A DNA stretch of 64,000 nucleotides from NCBI GenBank assembly GCA_048263775.1, contig JBLXDU010000005.1, positions 1 to 64,000 on the forward strand, written 5' to 3'. Origin of the DNA: UBA1479 sp048263775. Lineage in GTDB: Bacteria; Pseudomonadota; Alphaproteobacteria; Rhodospirillales; Casp-alpha2. Under the pieces are notes generated by a model. The model did not search any database. It saw nothing but the letters and a program-made list of their open reading frames with translations, and was not told the origin of the DNA. This document shows positions 17,981-26,011 of the stretch, one piece after another; position 1 is the stretch's first letter; each line of letters starts with the position of its first letter. A program made the position numbers and the translations under genes.

Positions 17981-18057
17981 AATGAATTCACGGCGTTTCC
18001 ACTATGACTGATGGCCTAGACGCGATTGCGGATTACGGTTGTGAGCATCACCAGCGC

Positions 18058-18720
18058 CTATCCCCGCCCGCCCCTATCTTGCGGAAACAGGGCCATGAAG
18101 CGGATTTCGCCGTCCCCTTCATCAGAGGTCTCGATTCGCCCGCCTTCGGCGCGGGCGAGCACCTGGGCGAAATAGGCATGCACAGTACGCGCGTTCACCG
18201 CGTCCTCGGCCGCATCCGGATCAAGAGCCGCCACCAGATCTGGCTTGAGCACCGCCCCAACACCCTGGGCGCTTACCGCAAGGCCCGCACCTTCGGGCAG
18301 GGCCGCCGTGTGAACCGTGACCGGCCCGCCTCGGGGCAGGCATTCGGACGCCAACAAGATCATAAGAAGCAGCACCTTGCCGACGCCTGCGGGCAGACTA
18401 TCGGGGGCATGGCTGCTGTCCGGCCATTCCAGTTCAGTCTTGCCGCCCGCCAGCATTTCGCCCGCCAGTTCCCGTGCCTCGTTGAGGCTCAACGTACCGA
18501 CGGCGGAGGCCTTGCCGCCGGCAGCGCCGAAGGCGATGCGGAAGAACGCCAGACGGCGCGTGATTTCGGCCGCGCTGGAGGTCACCAGATCCAGGGCATC
18601 ACCGTCCAAATCGCCATCTTCAGCCAGTTCCAGGCCCGCGTTCACAGCACCCGCCGGGCCGACCAGATCATGGCACAGCCGCGAGCACAGCAACTGGGCA
18701 AGGTGGATGTCTGCAGTCAT
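18058..18720 (-). CDS. chpT: ChpT-type histidine phosphotransferase
   Basis: The 220-residue product starts MTADIHLAQLLCSRLCHDLVGPAG. The CHDLVGP stretch is the ChpT phospho-histidine motif; the rest forms a degenerate ATPase-like fold (LNEARELAGEMLAGG, LPEGAGLAVSAQG). ChpT dimers relay phosphate from CckA to CtrA (and CpdR). The upstream ATG at 18870 would add 50 residues of GC-rich, non-conserved sequence, so 18720 is preferred. It stands next to cheA and 6 kb from ctrA. Confidence 0.9.
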   Translation of the reverse strand: MTADIHLAQLLCSRLCHDLVGPAGAVNAGLELAEDGDLDGDALDLVTSSAAEITRRLAFFRIAFGAAGGKASAVGTLSLNEARELAGEMLAGGKTELEWPDSSHAPDSLPAGVGKVLLLMILLASECLPRGGPVTVHTAALPEGAGLAVSAQGVGAVLKPDLVAALDPDAAEDAVNARTVHAYFAQVLARAEGGRIETSDEGDGEIRFMALFPQDRGGRG

Positions 18721-18938
18721 GTGCCTGAATGTCCTCGGTGGTCGTTCGTTCAGCCTCCGCAAGGCGGCGCTATGACTGACTATTGCCGACCCGCCCCCGG
18801 GGCACAAGGCCCAACCCGGGCCACCCGCCCGCAGGCCGGGAGCCTCTCCTCTGAACCGCCGCGCCGGCATCTCAAAGATGAGAAAAAGCGCCTTTTCACG
18901 GCTTCCCGAAGCGACCTGATCATGTTATAGAAAGACTG

Positions 18939-18948
18939 TGGTATACCA
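18939..18948. promoter_or_regulatory. TGGTATACCA palindrome, possible GntR/FadR-type operator
   Basis: TGGTATACCA is a perfect ten-base palindrome 165 bases before the start of the NAD-linked formate dehydrogenase operon. GntR regulators of the FadR subfamily recognise sites of the form T.GTATAC.A. No gntR gene is in the window, so the assignment rests only on the motif. Confidence 0.4.
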
Positions 18949-19067
18949 AATGCCAACATGAAAACCGGGGTTATTGCTCAGATTTCCAGAAAATTCGGTA
19001 ATGGCCTGCGCTGTTTCGCGACATAATTCACCGCCGCCGGCGAAACGCCCGGCGCGGCAGCAAATGA

Positions 19068-19086
19068 GGCCCGCATCAAGCGGGCC
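19068..19086 (+). promoter_or_regulatory. Leader hairpin before the NAD-formate dehydrogenase operon
   Basis: GGCCCGC (19068-19074) pairs with GCGGGCC (19080-19086) around ATCAA, ending about 12 bases before the AAGGAGG ribosome binding site. No T-run follows, so it is not an intrinsic terminator. It could shield the mRNA 5' region or influence translation start. Confidence 0.4.
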
Positions 19087-19112
19087 CGAATAAGACCAAG
19101 GAGGAAGCCCGC

Positions 19113-20780
19113 ATGTCCACTGCTACCGCTCAGAAAGGACGTCGCCGTGAGCGCGCCGCCTTCGGGAAAGGCCGCCAGGTCACCGATCAGGCCATCGCCG
19201 ATGTGCAACACCTTCTGGGCGATCAGCCGCGACGCCGCGAATACCTGATCGAATACCTGCATCTAATCCAGGACGCCTTCGGCCATTTGTCAGATGCCCA
19301 TATGGCGGCGCTGGCCGCCGAATTGCGGTTGGCCCAGACGGAAGTCTACGAAGTCGCGACCTTCTATCATCACTTCGACGTGGTGAAGCAAGGTGAGGAT
19401 GCACCGCCGGCCCTGACCGTGCGGGTCTGTGATTCGATCACCTGCGAGATGAAGGGATCGGGCGCCCTGACGGCGCAGCTCAAGTCGATCCTGGGACCCG
19501 ACGTGCGCATCATCCACGCGCCCTGCGTCGGCGCCTGCGACAAGGCGCCTGTCGCCGTGGTCAAGCAACGCCAAATTTTCCACGCCGATGCGGACAGTGT
19601 GAAGGCCGCCGTCGAGGCCGGCCAAGTCACCATGGACCCGCCCGCCTACAAAAACCTTGCGGCCTACCTATCGGACGGCGGCTACAAGGTTCTGGGCGAT
19701 TGCCTGAAGGGCGAACGCGACCGGGACCAGGCCATTGAAATCATTAAGGAGTCTGGCCTGCGCGGACTGGGCGGCGCCGGTTTTCCGACGGCCACCAAAT
19801 GGGGCTTCATGAAGAATGCGCCGAAGCCCCGGCTGGTCGCCATCAACGCCGACGAGGGCGAGCCCGGCACCTTCAAGGACCGCCATTGCTTCGAGACCGA
19901 CCCCCACCGCGTCATTGAGGGTGCTTTGATCGCCGCCTGGTCGATCGAAGCGGCGGCGGTTTACATCTATCTGCGCGACGAATATCCCGCCTGCCGTGAA
20001 ATTCTGTTGACCGAAATCAAAAAGGTCGAGGATGCCGGCCTAAACGGCGGCATTGAACTGCACGTGCGGCGTGGCGCCGGGGCCTATATCTGCGGCGAGG
20101 AATCCGGGATGCTGGAAAGCATTGAGGGCAAGCGCGGCCTGCCGCGCAACCGCCCGCCGTTCCCGGCCCAGGCAGGCCTGTGGGGCCGCCCGACCCTGAT
20201 CAACAACGTGGAAACGGTTTACTGGCTGCCCAAGATCATCGAACACGGGCCCCAGTGGTATCAGGACCAGGGCCGGCCGCACTTCTTCTCGGTTTCCGGT
20301 CGGGTCAAGGAGCCGGGGGTTAAACTGGCCCCCGCCGGAACCACGGCGCGCCAATTGGTCGAGGATTATTGCGGCGGCATGGCCGATGGCCATACCTTCA
20401 AATCCTACCTACCGGGCGGTGCGTCCGGCGGCATTCTGCCGGAAAGTTTGGCCGATGAACCGCTGGATTTCGGCACCCTGGACAAGCACGGTTGTTTCAT
20501 CGGCTCGTCCGCGGTCGTGATCTTTTCCGAACAGGACGACGTCAGGGAAATCTGCAAGAACCTGATCCGGTTCTTCGAAGATGAAAGCTGCGGCCAATGC
20601 ACGCCCTGCCGTGTCGGCTGTGAAAAAATGCTGAAACTGATCGACAAGCCGCAATGGGATGCCGATCTGATTGATGAGCTGAGTCAGGCCATGCGCGATG
20701 CATCGATTTGCGGCCTTGGCCAGGCAGCGCCTAATCCGGTGCAGGCGGCGCTGCGCTTCTTCCGGGAGGACGTGCAATGA
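19113..20780 (+). CDS. NAD-dependent formate dehydrogenase beta subunit (NuoE-NuoF fusion)
   Basis: This 555-residue diaphorase subunit passes electrons from the formate-oxidising subunit to NAD+. Residues about 25-175 are a NuoE-like thioredoxin-fold domain with four 2Fe-2S ligands C106, C111, C138 and C142. Residues about 185-550 are NuoF-like, with the GLRGLGGAGFPT nucleotide/FMN loop (215-226), INADEGEPGTFKDR and the 4Fe-4S motif SCGQCTPCRVGC near the C terminus. Other FDH enzymes split these into FdsG and FdsB; the fused form resembles the Methylorubrum FDH1 beta subunit. GACCAAGGAGGAAGCCCGC precedes the ATG. It overlaps the alpha gene by four bases. Confidence 0.95.
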   Translation: MSTATAQKGRRRERAAFGKGRQVTDQAIADVQHLLGDQPRRREYLIEYLHLIQDAFGHLSDAHMAALAAELRLAQTEVYEVATFYHHFDVVKQGEDAPPALTVRVCDSITCEMKGSGALTAQLKSILGPDVRIIHAPCVGACDKAPVAVVKQRQIFHADADSVKAAVEAGQVTMDPPAYKNLAAYLSDGGYKVLGDCLKGERDRDQAIEIIKESGLRGLGGAGFPTATKWGFMKNAPKPRLVAINADEGEPGTFKDRHCFETDPHRVIEGALIAAWSIEAAAVYIYLRDEYPACREILLTEIKKVEDAGLNGGIELHVRRGAGAYICGEESGMLESIEGKRGLPRNRPPFPAQAGLWGRPTLINNVETVYWLPKIIEHGPQWYQDQGRPHFFSVSGRVKEPGVKLAPAGTTARQLVEDYCGGMADGHTFKSYLPGGASGGILPESLADEPLDFGTLDKHGCFIGSSAVVIFSEQDDVREICKNLIRFFEDESCGQCTPCRVGCEKMLKLIDKPQWDADLIDELSQAMRDASICGLGQAAPNPVQAALRFFREDVQ

Positions 20781-23551
20781 GCGACACCATCAAGTTCACC
20801 CTGAATGGCCAGCCGGCCGAAGCCAAGGCAGGCGAGACCATTTGGGACGTCGCCAAGCGCAACGGCAACACCATTCCCCACCTGTGCCACCGCCCGAAAA
20901 AAGGTTACCGGCCCGACGCCAACTGCCGTGCCTGCATGGTCGAGATCAAAGGCGAGCGCGTGTTGGCGCCCAGCTGCCGTCGCCAGCCGACGGAAGGCAT
21001 GGAAGTCACGACCGACAATGAGCGCGCGACCAAGGCCCGCCGCATGGTGCTGGAACTTCTGCTGTCCGACCAACCGGAGCGCCGTGAGGCCCATGATCCC
21101 GACTCCCTGTTCTGGTACTGGGCCGACAAAGCCGGCATCGCCGACAGCCGTTTCGAGGCCCGCGCCGCCTGCCCGGCGCCAGACCGCTCACACAGCGCCA
21201 TGGCCGTCAATCTGGACGCCTGTATTCAGTGTAACCTTTGCGTTCGCGCTTGCCGCGAGGTCCAGGTCAACGACGTCATCGGGATGGCGGGCCGAGGCCA
21301 CAAATCGAAGATCGTGTTCGACATGGACGATCCTATGGGCGACAGCACCTGCGTCGCCTGCGGCGAATGCGTGCAGGCCTGCCCGACCGGGGCGCTGATG
21401 CCGGCAACCATGGTCGACGAGAAGCAAGTTCACATCGGCAAACCGGACCGCAAGGTCGACAGCCTGTGCCCCTATTGCGGCGTCGGCTGTCAGGCCACTT
21501 TCCATGTGAAGGACAACAAGATCGTCTATGTCGAAGGCAAGGACGGCTACGCCAACGAAAACCGCTTGTGCGTGAAAGGCCGCTTCGGGTTTGACTACGT
21601 CGCCCATCCGCATCGTCTGACGAAGCCGCTGATCCGCAAGGAAGGCGTTGAAAAGAACGGCGAAATGGCGCTCGACCCGGCCAACCCGCTGACCCATTTC
21701 CGGGAAGCGAGTTGGGACGAAGCGCTCGACTTCGCCGCCGCCGGCCTGAAGAAGGTGCTTGACCGTGATGGTCCCTCGGCCATGGCCGGGTTCGGGTCCG
21801 CCAAGGGATCGAACGAAGAAGCCTACATGGTCCAGAAGCTGGTCCGCCAAGGATTCCATACCAATAACGTCGATCACTGCACGCGGCTGTGTCATGCATC
21901 GTCGGTGGCGGCCTTGATGGAAGGCATGAATTCCGGGGCTGTCACGGCGTCATTCAACGACGCCAAGGATTCCGACGTCATCATCGTGATCGGCGCGCGC
22001 CCGACCCAGAACCACCCCGTCGCCGCGACTTTCCTGAAAAACGCCGCCAAGCAGGGGAAGCGGCTCTACATCATGGATCCGCGCCGCCAAGACCTGTCGC
22101 GCCATGCAACCCGCCACCTGCAGTTCAAGGCGGGCCAGGACGTGGCCCTTCTCAACGCGATGATCCATACAATCATCGACGAAGGCCTGACCGACGTTCA
22201 ATACATCCAGGCCAATACGGAAGGCTTCGAAGCGCTGAAAGAGAACTCGAAGCAGTTCTCTCCCGAAACCATGGAGGCCGTGTGCGGCATCGAGGCTTCG
22301 GTCATCCGTGAGGTCGCCCGCGATTACGCGACCGCCGAACGCTCGTTGATCTTCTGGGGCATGGGCATCAGCCAGCACGTCCACGGCACCGACAATGCGC
22401 GTTGCCTGATTGCCCTGTCCATGATCACCGGCCAGATCGGCCGCCCCGGTACGGGCCTGCATCCGCTGCGCGGCCAGAACAACGTGCAGGGCGCATCCGA
22501 TGCGGGCCTGATCCCCATGGTCTATCCCGATTACAAATCGGTCGAAGCCGACGATATCCGCCAGACATATGAAGACCTATGGGGGACCGAACTTCCTCGG
22601 CAGCGCGGCCTGACGGTGGTCGAGATCATCCACGCCATCCTGGCCGACGAAATCAAGGCCATGTACGTGATGGGTGAAAACCCGGCCATGTCAGATCCCG
22701 ACGCCCGCCACGCCCGCGAGGCGCTGGCCAAGCTTGAGCATCTGGTGGTGCAGGACATCTTCTTTACCGAGACCTGCTTCCACGCCGATGTGGTGCTGCC
22801 GGCCTCGGCCTTCCCGGAAAAGGCGGGCACGTTCTCCAACACCAACCGCCAGGTTCAGATGGCGCGCCCCGTGGTCGACATGCCCGGCGACGTCAAACAG
22901 GATTGGTGGATCATTCAGGAAATCGCCAACCGCCTGGGCCTGAACTGGAATTATTCCGGCCCCATGGACGTGTTCAACGAGATGAAGAAGACCATGCGGT
23001 CGCTCGACAACATCACCTGGGAGCGCCTTGAGAACGAGGACAGCATCATCTATCCGTGCAAATCCGAGGATAGCTCCGGTGAAAACATCATCTTTGGTGA
23101 CGGTTTCCCGACGGCATCGGGCCGCGCCAAACTGGTACCCGCGAACCTGATCCCGCCGGATGAACTGCCCGACGATGACTTCCCGCTGGTCCTGACCACG
23201 GGCCGCATGCTGGAACATTGGCACACAGGGGCGATGACCCGCCGCGCCACGGTTCTAAACCTGCTGGAGCCGGAACCGGTGGTCAGCATGAACCCCTACA
23301 CCATGGGCGAAAAGGGACTGGCACCCGGCGACCGGGTAAAGGTTGCGACCCGCCGCGGTGAGATTGAATTGACGGTGCGTGCCGACCGCGACGTGGCAGA
23401 CGGCATGATCTTCATCCCGTTCTGCTTCCACGAGGCGGCAGCCAACATCCTGACTAACCCGCAGTTGGACCCGGTCGGAAAAATCCCCGAGTTCAAGTTC
23501 TGCGCGGCGCGCGTTGAAAAGGTACCGGACGCCCAGGCTGCGGCGGAATAA
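20777..23551 (+). CDS. NAD-dependent formate dehydrogenase alpha subunit (Mo/W)
   Basis: This 924-residue catalytic subunit oxidises formate to CO2 at a bis-MGD Mo or W centre in the cytoplasm (no signal peptide). Domains: N-terminal 2Fe-2S (C37, C50, C53, C67), a NuoG-like segment, two 4Fe-4S clusters (C149/152/155/159 and C192/195/198/202), a proximal 4Fe-4S (C231, C234, C238, C265), then the molybdopterin domains. Active-site motif TRLCHAS places Cys372 as the metal ligand with His373, so this is a Cys and not a selenocysteine enzyme. The C-terminal molydopterin-binding domain includes TTGRMLEHWHTGAMTRR. Whether Mo or W is used cannot be told from the sequence. Confidence 0.96.
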   Translation: MSDTIKFTLNGQPAEAKAGETIWDVAKRNGNTIPHLCHRPKKGYRPDANCRACMVEIKGERVLAPSCRRQPTEGMEVTTDNERATKARRMVLELLLSDQPERREAHDPDSLFWYWADKAGIADSRFEARAACPAPDRSHSAMAVNLDACIQCNLCVRACREVQVNDVIGMAGRGHKSKIVFDMDDPMGDSTCVACGECVQACPTGALMPATMVDEKQVHIGKPDRKVDSLCPYCGVGCQATFHVKDNKIVYVEGKDGYANENRLCVKGRFGFDYVAHPHRLTKPLIRKEGVEKNGEMALDPANPLTHFREASWDEALDFAAAGLKKVLDRDGPSAMAGFGSAKGSNEEAYMVQKLVRQGFHTNNVDHCTRLCHASSVAALMEGMNSGAVTASFNDAKDSDVIIVIGARPTQNHPVAATFLKNAAKQGKRLYIMDPRRQDLSRHATRHLQFKAGQDVALLNAMIHTIIDEGLTDVQYIQANTEGFEALKENSKQFSPETMEAVCGIEASVIREVARDYATAERSLIFWGMGISQHVHGTDNARCLIALSMITGQIGRPGTGLHPLRGQNNVQGASDAGLIPMVYPDYKSVEADDIRQTYEDLWGTELPRQRGLTVVEIIHAILADEIKAMYVMGENPAMSDPDARHAREALAKLEHLVVQDIFFTETCFHADVVLPASAFPEKAGTFSNTNRQVQMARPVVDMPGDVKQDWWIIQEIANRLGLNWNYSGPMDVFNEMKKTMRSLDNITWERLENEDSIIYPCKSEDSSGENIIFGDGFPTASGRAKLVPANLIPPDELPDDDFPLVLTTGRMLEHWHTGAMTRRATVLNLLEPEPVVSMNPYTMGEKGLAPGDRVKVATRRGEIELTVRADRDVADGMIFIPFCFHEAAANILTNPQLDPVGKIPEFKFCAARVEKVPDAQAAAE

Positions 23552-23579
23552 AGCCGAAGGAAAAATGATTGCGTTGGGA

Positions 23580-23604
23580 AACGGGGGCTCAAGCCCCCGT
23601 TTTC
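23580..23604. terminator. Terminator shared by the convergent genes
   Basis: ACGGGGGCT (23581-23589) pairs with AGCCCCCGT (23592-23600) with a very small loop, preceded by A residues and followed by TTTTC. It lies 29 bases after the formate dehydrogenase alpha stop and overlaps the end of the converging 119-residue gene, so it can serve both. Confidence 0.8.
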
Positions 23605-23962
23605 ATGCCTGCCCGCGCTTAACGATGTCCTCGGCGATGGCATGGACGGAAGGGCTGCCCTCCTCGACCCCGGAGATCACCGCCGTGCGGTCCTTGACCT
23701 CGGCTTTTACGTCGTCCAGCGTCACGCTGGACGACTTGAGCACGACCGCGAGGATCGACTCGATGGCCAGAATATGAGCCGCCAAGTTCTCGGATTCCTC
23801 CATACGCGCCTGGGTCACCTGCCCGAAGGATTGAAGCTCCTCGGCAATCTTCGTGAGATTGTTCTCCAGCTCCTTGATTTGATTGAAAAAGCCGGAGTCA
23901 TCAAGATGCTTTACGAAGGCCTGCGAAGCGATCTGTGCGTCTCCGTCGCTATTGTCGGACAT
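23603..23962 (-). CDS. Uncharacterised 119-residue coiled-coil protein
   Basis: No family was recognised. The protein is acidic and mostly helical; residues about 25-75 (FFNQIKELENNLTKIAEELQSF...) have heptad spacing suitable for a coiled coil. A second helical half contains VTLDDVKAEVKDRTAVISGV. There is no signal peptide or membrane segment. GGGGGTACC lies upstream of the ATG. It converges on the formate dehydrogenase alpha gene and appears to be a single-gene transcript. Confidence 0.65.
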   Translation of the reverse strand: MSDNSDGDAQIASQAFVKHLDDSGFFNQIKELENNLTKIAEELQSFGQVTQARMEESENLAAHILAIESILAVVLKSSSVTLDDVKAEVKDRTAVISGVEEGSPSVHAIAEDIVKRGQA

Positions 23963-24175
23963 GGTACCCCCTTTAACGGCTATTCATTTGACCGAACCAG
24001 CATACCCCCTGGGCACACGCCTGTCATGCGCCAGCACTGTCCCCGCACCCTCGAACATTCCCTTTCCACAGCCTGGAAGCGTGAGTTGAATCGGCGTGGC
24101 AATCCACTAGAATAGTGCCATCTAAACCCGCCGGGCGAACAACCGCCGGCGGTTTGATAAGAAGGGGTGGAAACC

Positions 24176-24301
24176 ATGCAATCATTCTGGACCGGTACCA
24201 TTGCCGCCGTCATCATCGCCGTCGTCGCGGGCTTTGCCTTGAATGCCACGAACATGACCGCAGGCGAGAAGTATTCGACAAGCAACGTGCGCCTGAACTA
24301 A
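24176..24301 (+). CDS. 41-residue single-span membrane protein
   Basis: This very short gene starts MQSFWTGTIAAVIIAVVAGF and ends GEKYSTSNVRLN before TAA at 24299. Residues 7-24 form one transmembrane helix; the rest is a short polar tail. AGAAGGGG about 9 bases before the ATG and a strong terminator 30 bases after the stop support a real gene. Small proteins with this layout (membrane helix, then an EK(Y/F)ST.SVRL-like tail) are common in alphaproteobacteria, though no function is known to me. It sits between the two converging formate dehydrogenase loci. Confidence 0.7.
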   Translation: MQSFWTGTIAAVIIAVVAGFALNATNMTAGEKYSTSNVRLN

Positions 24302-24330
24302 GGCCCTTCGACACCTTTCCTACTCGGCAG

Positions 24331-24360
24331 AACCGGCGGCGCACCGTACCCGCCGGTTTT
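24331..24360 (+). terminator. Terminator of the 41-residue membrane protein gene
   Basis: AACCGGCGG (24331-24339) pairs with CCGCCGGTT (24350-24358) around a ten-base loop and is followed by TTTTG. Its position 30 bases after the small gene stop makes it the natural transcript end. Confidence 0.8.
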
Positions 24361-24378
24361 GCTATTCCAGTTCAACAA

Positions 24379-24411
24379 GAAAAAAGGCGGCCCCTTTAAG
24401 GACCGCCTTTT
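24379..24411 (-). terminator. Terminator of the membrane formate dehydrogenase operon
   Basis: On the minus strand AAAAGGCGGTCC pairs with GGCCGCCTTTT around a short loop and runs into a T tract. It lies 24 bases after the stop of the cytochrome b subunit gene. Confidence 0.8.
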
Positions 24412-24434
24412 GACGTTGGATGATCAGCGAAGGG

Positions 24435-25541
24435 TTATTCGGCAGGCTGTGTGCCGCCCACGTTGCCCTTGGCCATTTCCTCTTCAACCCAAAGCGAATG
24501 GTGCTCCTTCGCCCAGTTGAGGTCGACCTGACCGGAAGCGACGGCGTCGATCGCGCCTTCCATGCCCAGCGAGCCGATATAGATATGGCCGATGATGGCG
24601 CCGATCATGATCAGCCCCACCAGGGAATGCCACAGTACGGAAAGCTGCGTTTCCTGCAGGATCGACAGGTTGGTCGGCAGATCCGCGCCCAGCTTGTTCA
24701 GAATCGCGAAAGTGCCGGCCCAGGGCTGAATGTCGCCCGGGAACATCAGCGCCAGACCCGACAGGGTCAGGGACGCACCGCCCAGAATAACCAGCCAGAA
24801 AACGATCTTCTGACCGGCGTTAAAGCGCGGGGCTTCCGGATGCACGCCCTTGGAAAACAGACCGCCGCCGACAGCCAGCCATTTCAGGTCGCGCAGCGTC
24901 GGAATGTTATGACGAACCCACAGGAAGAACATCATCACGATGCCCAGAATGAAGGCGAAGGCGATGTAGTTGTGCGCCAACTTGCCGTAGTAGGTCAGCG
25001 CCCCGAAGGCATCCGGACCCAGAATGGGCTTCAGCACAAAGCGGCCATAGGACACGTTCAGGCCCGTCAGGCCCAGGACGATGAAGCTTGAAGCCGTCAA
25101 CCAGTGCGTCGCGCGCTCCAACGCGTTGAAGCGTTCGATCGTACGGCCCTGCGGGTCGCGGCCGTGATCGATGCGGATCTTGCCGCGGATCAGGAAGAAG
25201 GCGGCGATGGCAATAATGGACACCAGCAGGAAAATGCCGCCGAACTGACTGAGCGGGCCGTTCTTGGCAGCTCGCCAGACATCACCGTCCGACTGCACGA
25301 GCTGGCCCGCCTGCTTGTCGGGAATGGACACCGTGCCCGTGATGCCGCCGCGCACGGCGCGCCACATTTCCGATTGGGACAGGGCACCGCTTGCGCCCCC
25401 GGGAACTTGCCCGCCCGTCTGCGCCTGGGCCTGGGCCATGTCGAGCGCCGGCGAGCCGGTCAGGACCGCCGCGCCACCGTAGGCCACCACCAGGGCGAGA
25501 GCCAGCGCCCCCACCAGTTTACGAATGTTCGACCAGGTCAT
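24435..25541 (-). CDS. Formate dehydrogenase gamma subunit, cytochrome b
   Basis: This protein of about 368 residues is the membrane anchor that carries formate electrons through b hemes to quinone. After an N-terminal signal or membrane segment (IRKLVGALALALVVAYGG) comes a long periplasmic region. Four membrane helices in the FdnI/FdoI-type domain follow, starting near FNALERATHWLTA (heme His), with later His residues in KLAHNYIAFAF, VLWHSLVGL and GHIYIGSLGMEGA. The N-terminal 100-residue extension is longer than E. coli FdnI and is typical of this proteobacterial type. GGGGAA precedes the ATG at 25541; the ATG at 25559 has no good ribosome site. Confidence 0.92.
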   Translation of the reverse strand: MTWSNIRKLVGALALALVVAYGGAAVLTGSPALDMAQAQAQTGGQVPGGASGALSQSEMWRAVRGGITGTVSIPDKQAGQLVQSDGDVWRAAKNGPLSQFGGIFLLVSIIAIAAFFLIRGKIRIDHGRDPQGRTIERFNALERATHWLTASSFIVLGLTGLNVSYGRFVLKPILGPDAFGALTYYGKLAHNYIAFAFILGIVMMFFLWVRHNIPTLRDLKWLAVGGGLFSKGVHPEAPRFNAGQKIVFWLVILGGASLTLSGLALMFPGDIQPWAGTFAILNKLGADLPTNLSILQETQLSVLWHSLVGLIMIGAIIGHIYIGSLGMEGAIDAVASGQVDLNWAKEHHSLWVEEEMAKGNVGGTQPAE

Positions 25542-25590
25542 ATTACGTTTCCCCGTCATATATCTTGCGAACCTGCTTAGACGCGCAGGC

Positions 25591-25908
25591 CTATTTCACG
25601 CCACCCTGCTTCTGGGTACGCTGGTTCAATTCGCCAGGCGGCCGCACATCAGGCTCCGACGCCTGGGGCGCCGCCCCGCCGGCGTAGCCGGACCCCGTCA
25701 CCCCACCTTGATTGCGGGCGCGGTTGCGAAGTTCCTCAAGCCGAGACTCGCTCAACTGGGTATCGGGCTTGCCCTTGTAGACACCGGGCTCGTATCGGAT
25801 CAGTCGGCCCTGTTCGTCCGCGCGGCAGGCCGTGAGCGCGATCGCGGCGATCGCGATCCCCCCCAATGTCCTGACCATGCGGGCGGTCGTCATGCGCTTT
25901 CCGGTCAT
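25591..25908 (-). CDS. Small predicted lipoprotein in the formate dehydrogenase operon
   Basis: This product of about 105 residues begins MTGKRMTTARMVRTLGG, then a hydrophobic stretch ending in a lipobox (ALTAC), so it should be exported and lipidated at that Cys. The mature part is polar with many Arg, Gln and Gly (YEPGVYKGKPDTQLSESRLEELRNRAR). No family was recognised. AAGGAAAT lies upstream of the ATG at 25908; an upstream ATG at 25983 would put a hairpin inside the gene and is less likely. Sitting between the iron-sulfur and cytochrome subunits, it may help assemble or anchor the periplasmic enzyme. Confidence 0.7.
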   Translation of the reverse strand: MTGKRMTTARMVRTLGGIAIAAIALTACRADEQGRLIRYEPGVYKGKPDTQLSESRLEELRNRARNQGGVTGSGYAGGAAPQASEPDVRPPGELNQRTQKQGGVK

Positions 25909-25952
25909 ATTGATTTCCTTGTCACACCCCGTTTGGTTCCAGTAGCCGGAAA

Positions 25953-25986
25953 GGGGCGCCCCTCTGCTGCTGCAGCGAGGCACCCC
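25953..25986 (-). promoter_or_regulatory. Intercistronic hairpin after the iron-sulfur subunit gene
   Basis: GAGGCACCCC and GGGGCGCCCCTC (read on either strand) can pair imperfectly, with a two-base bulge, around a 12-base loop. It lies between the iron-sulfur subunit stop and the lipoprotein start and lacks a T-run. An RNA-stability or attenuation element setting subunit stoichiometry is a reasonable guess. Confidence 0.35.
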
Positions 25987-26011
25987 TCCCAGATTAAGCT
26001 ACCGGATGGAC

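Larger units (their letters stand above)
18721..19112. other. Intergenic region between divergent chpT and formate dehydrogenase genes
   Basis: This 392-base stretch holds no convincing gene. The chpT side is GC-rich. The middle (18910-19030) is more AT-rich and carries the palindrome TGGTATACCA and the best place for the formate dehydrogenase promoter. A GC-rich hairpin at 19068-19086 and AAGGAGG precede the start of the NAD-linked beta subunit. Confidence 0.6.
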
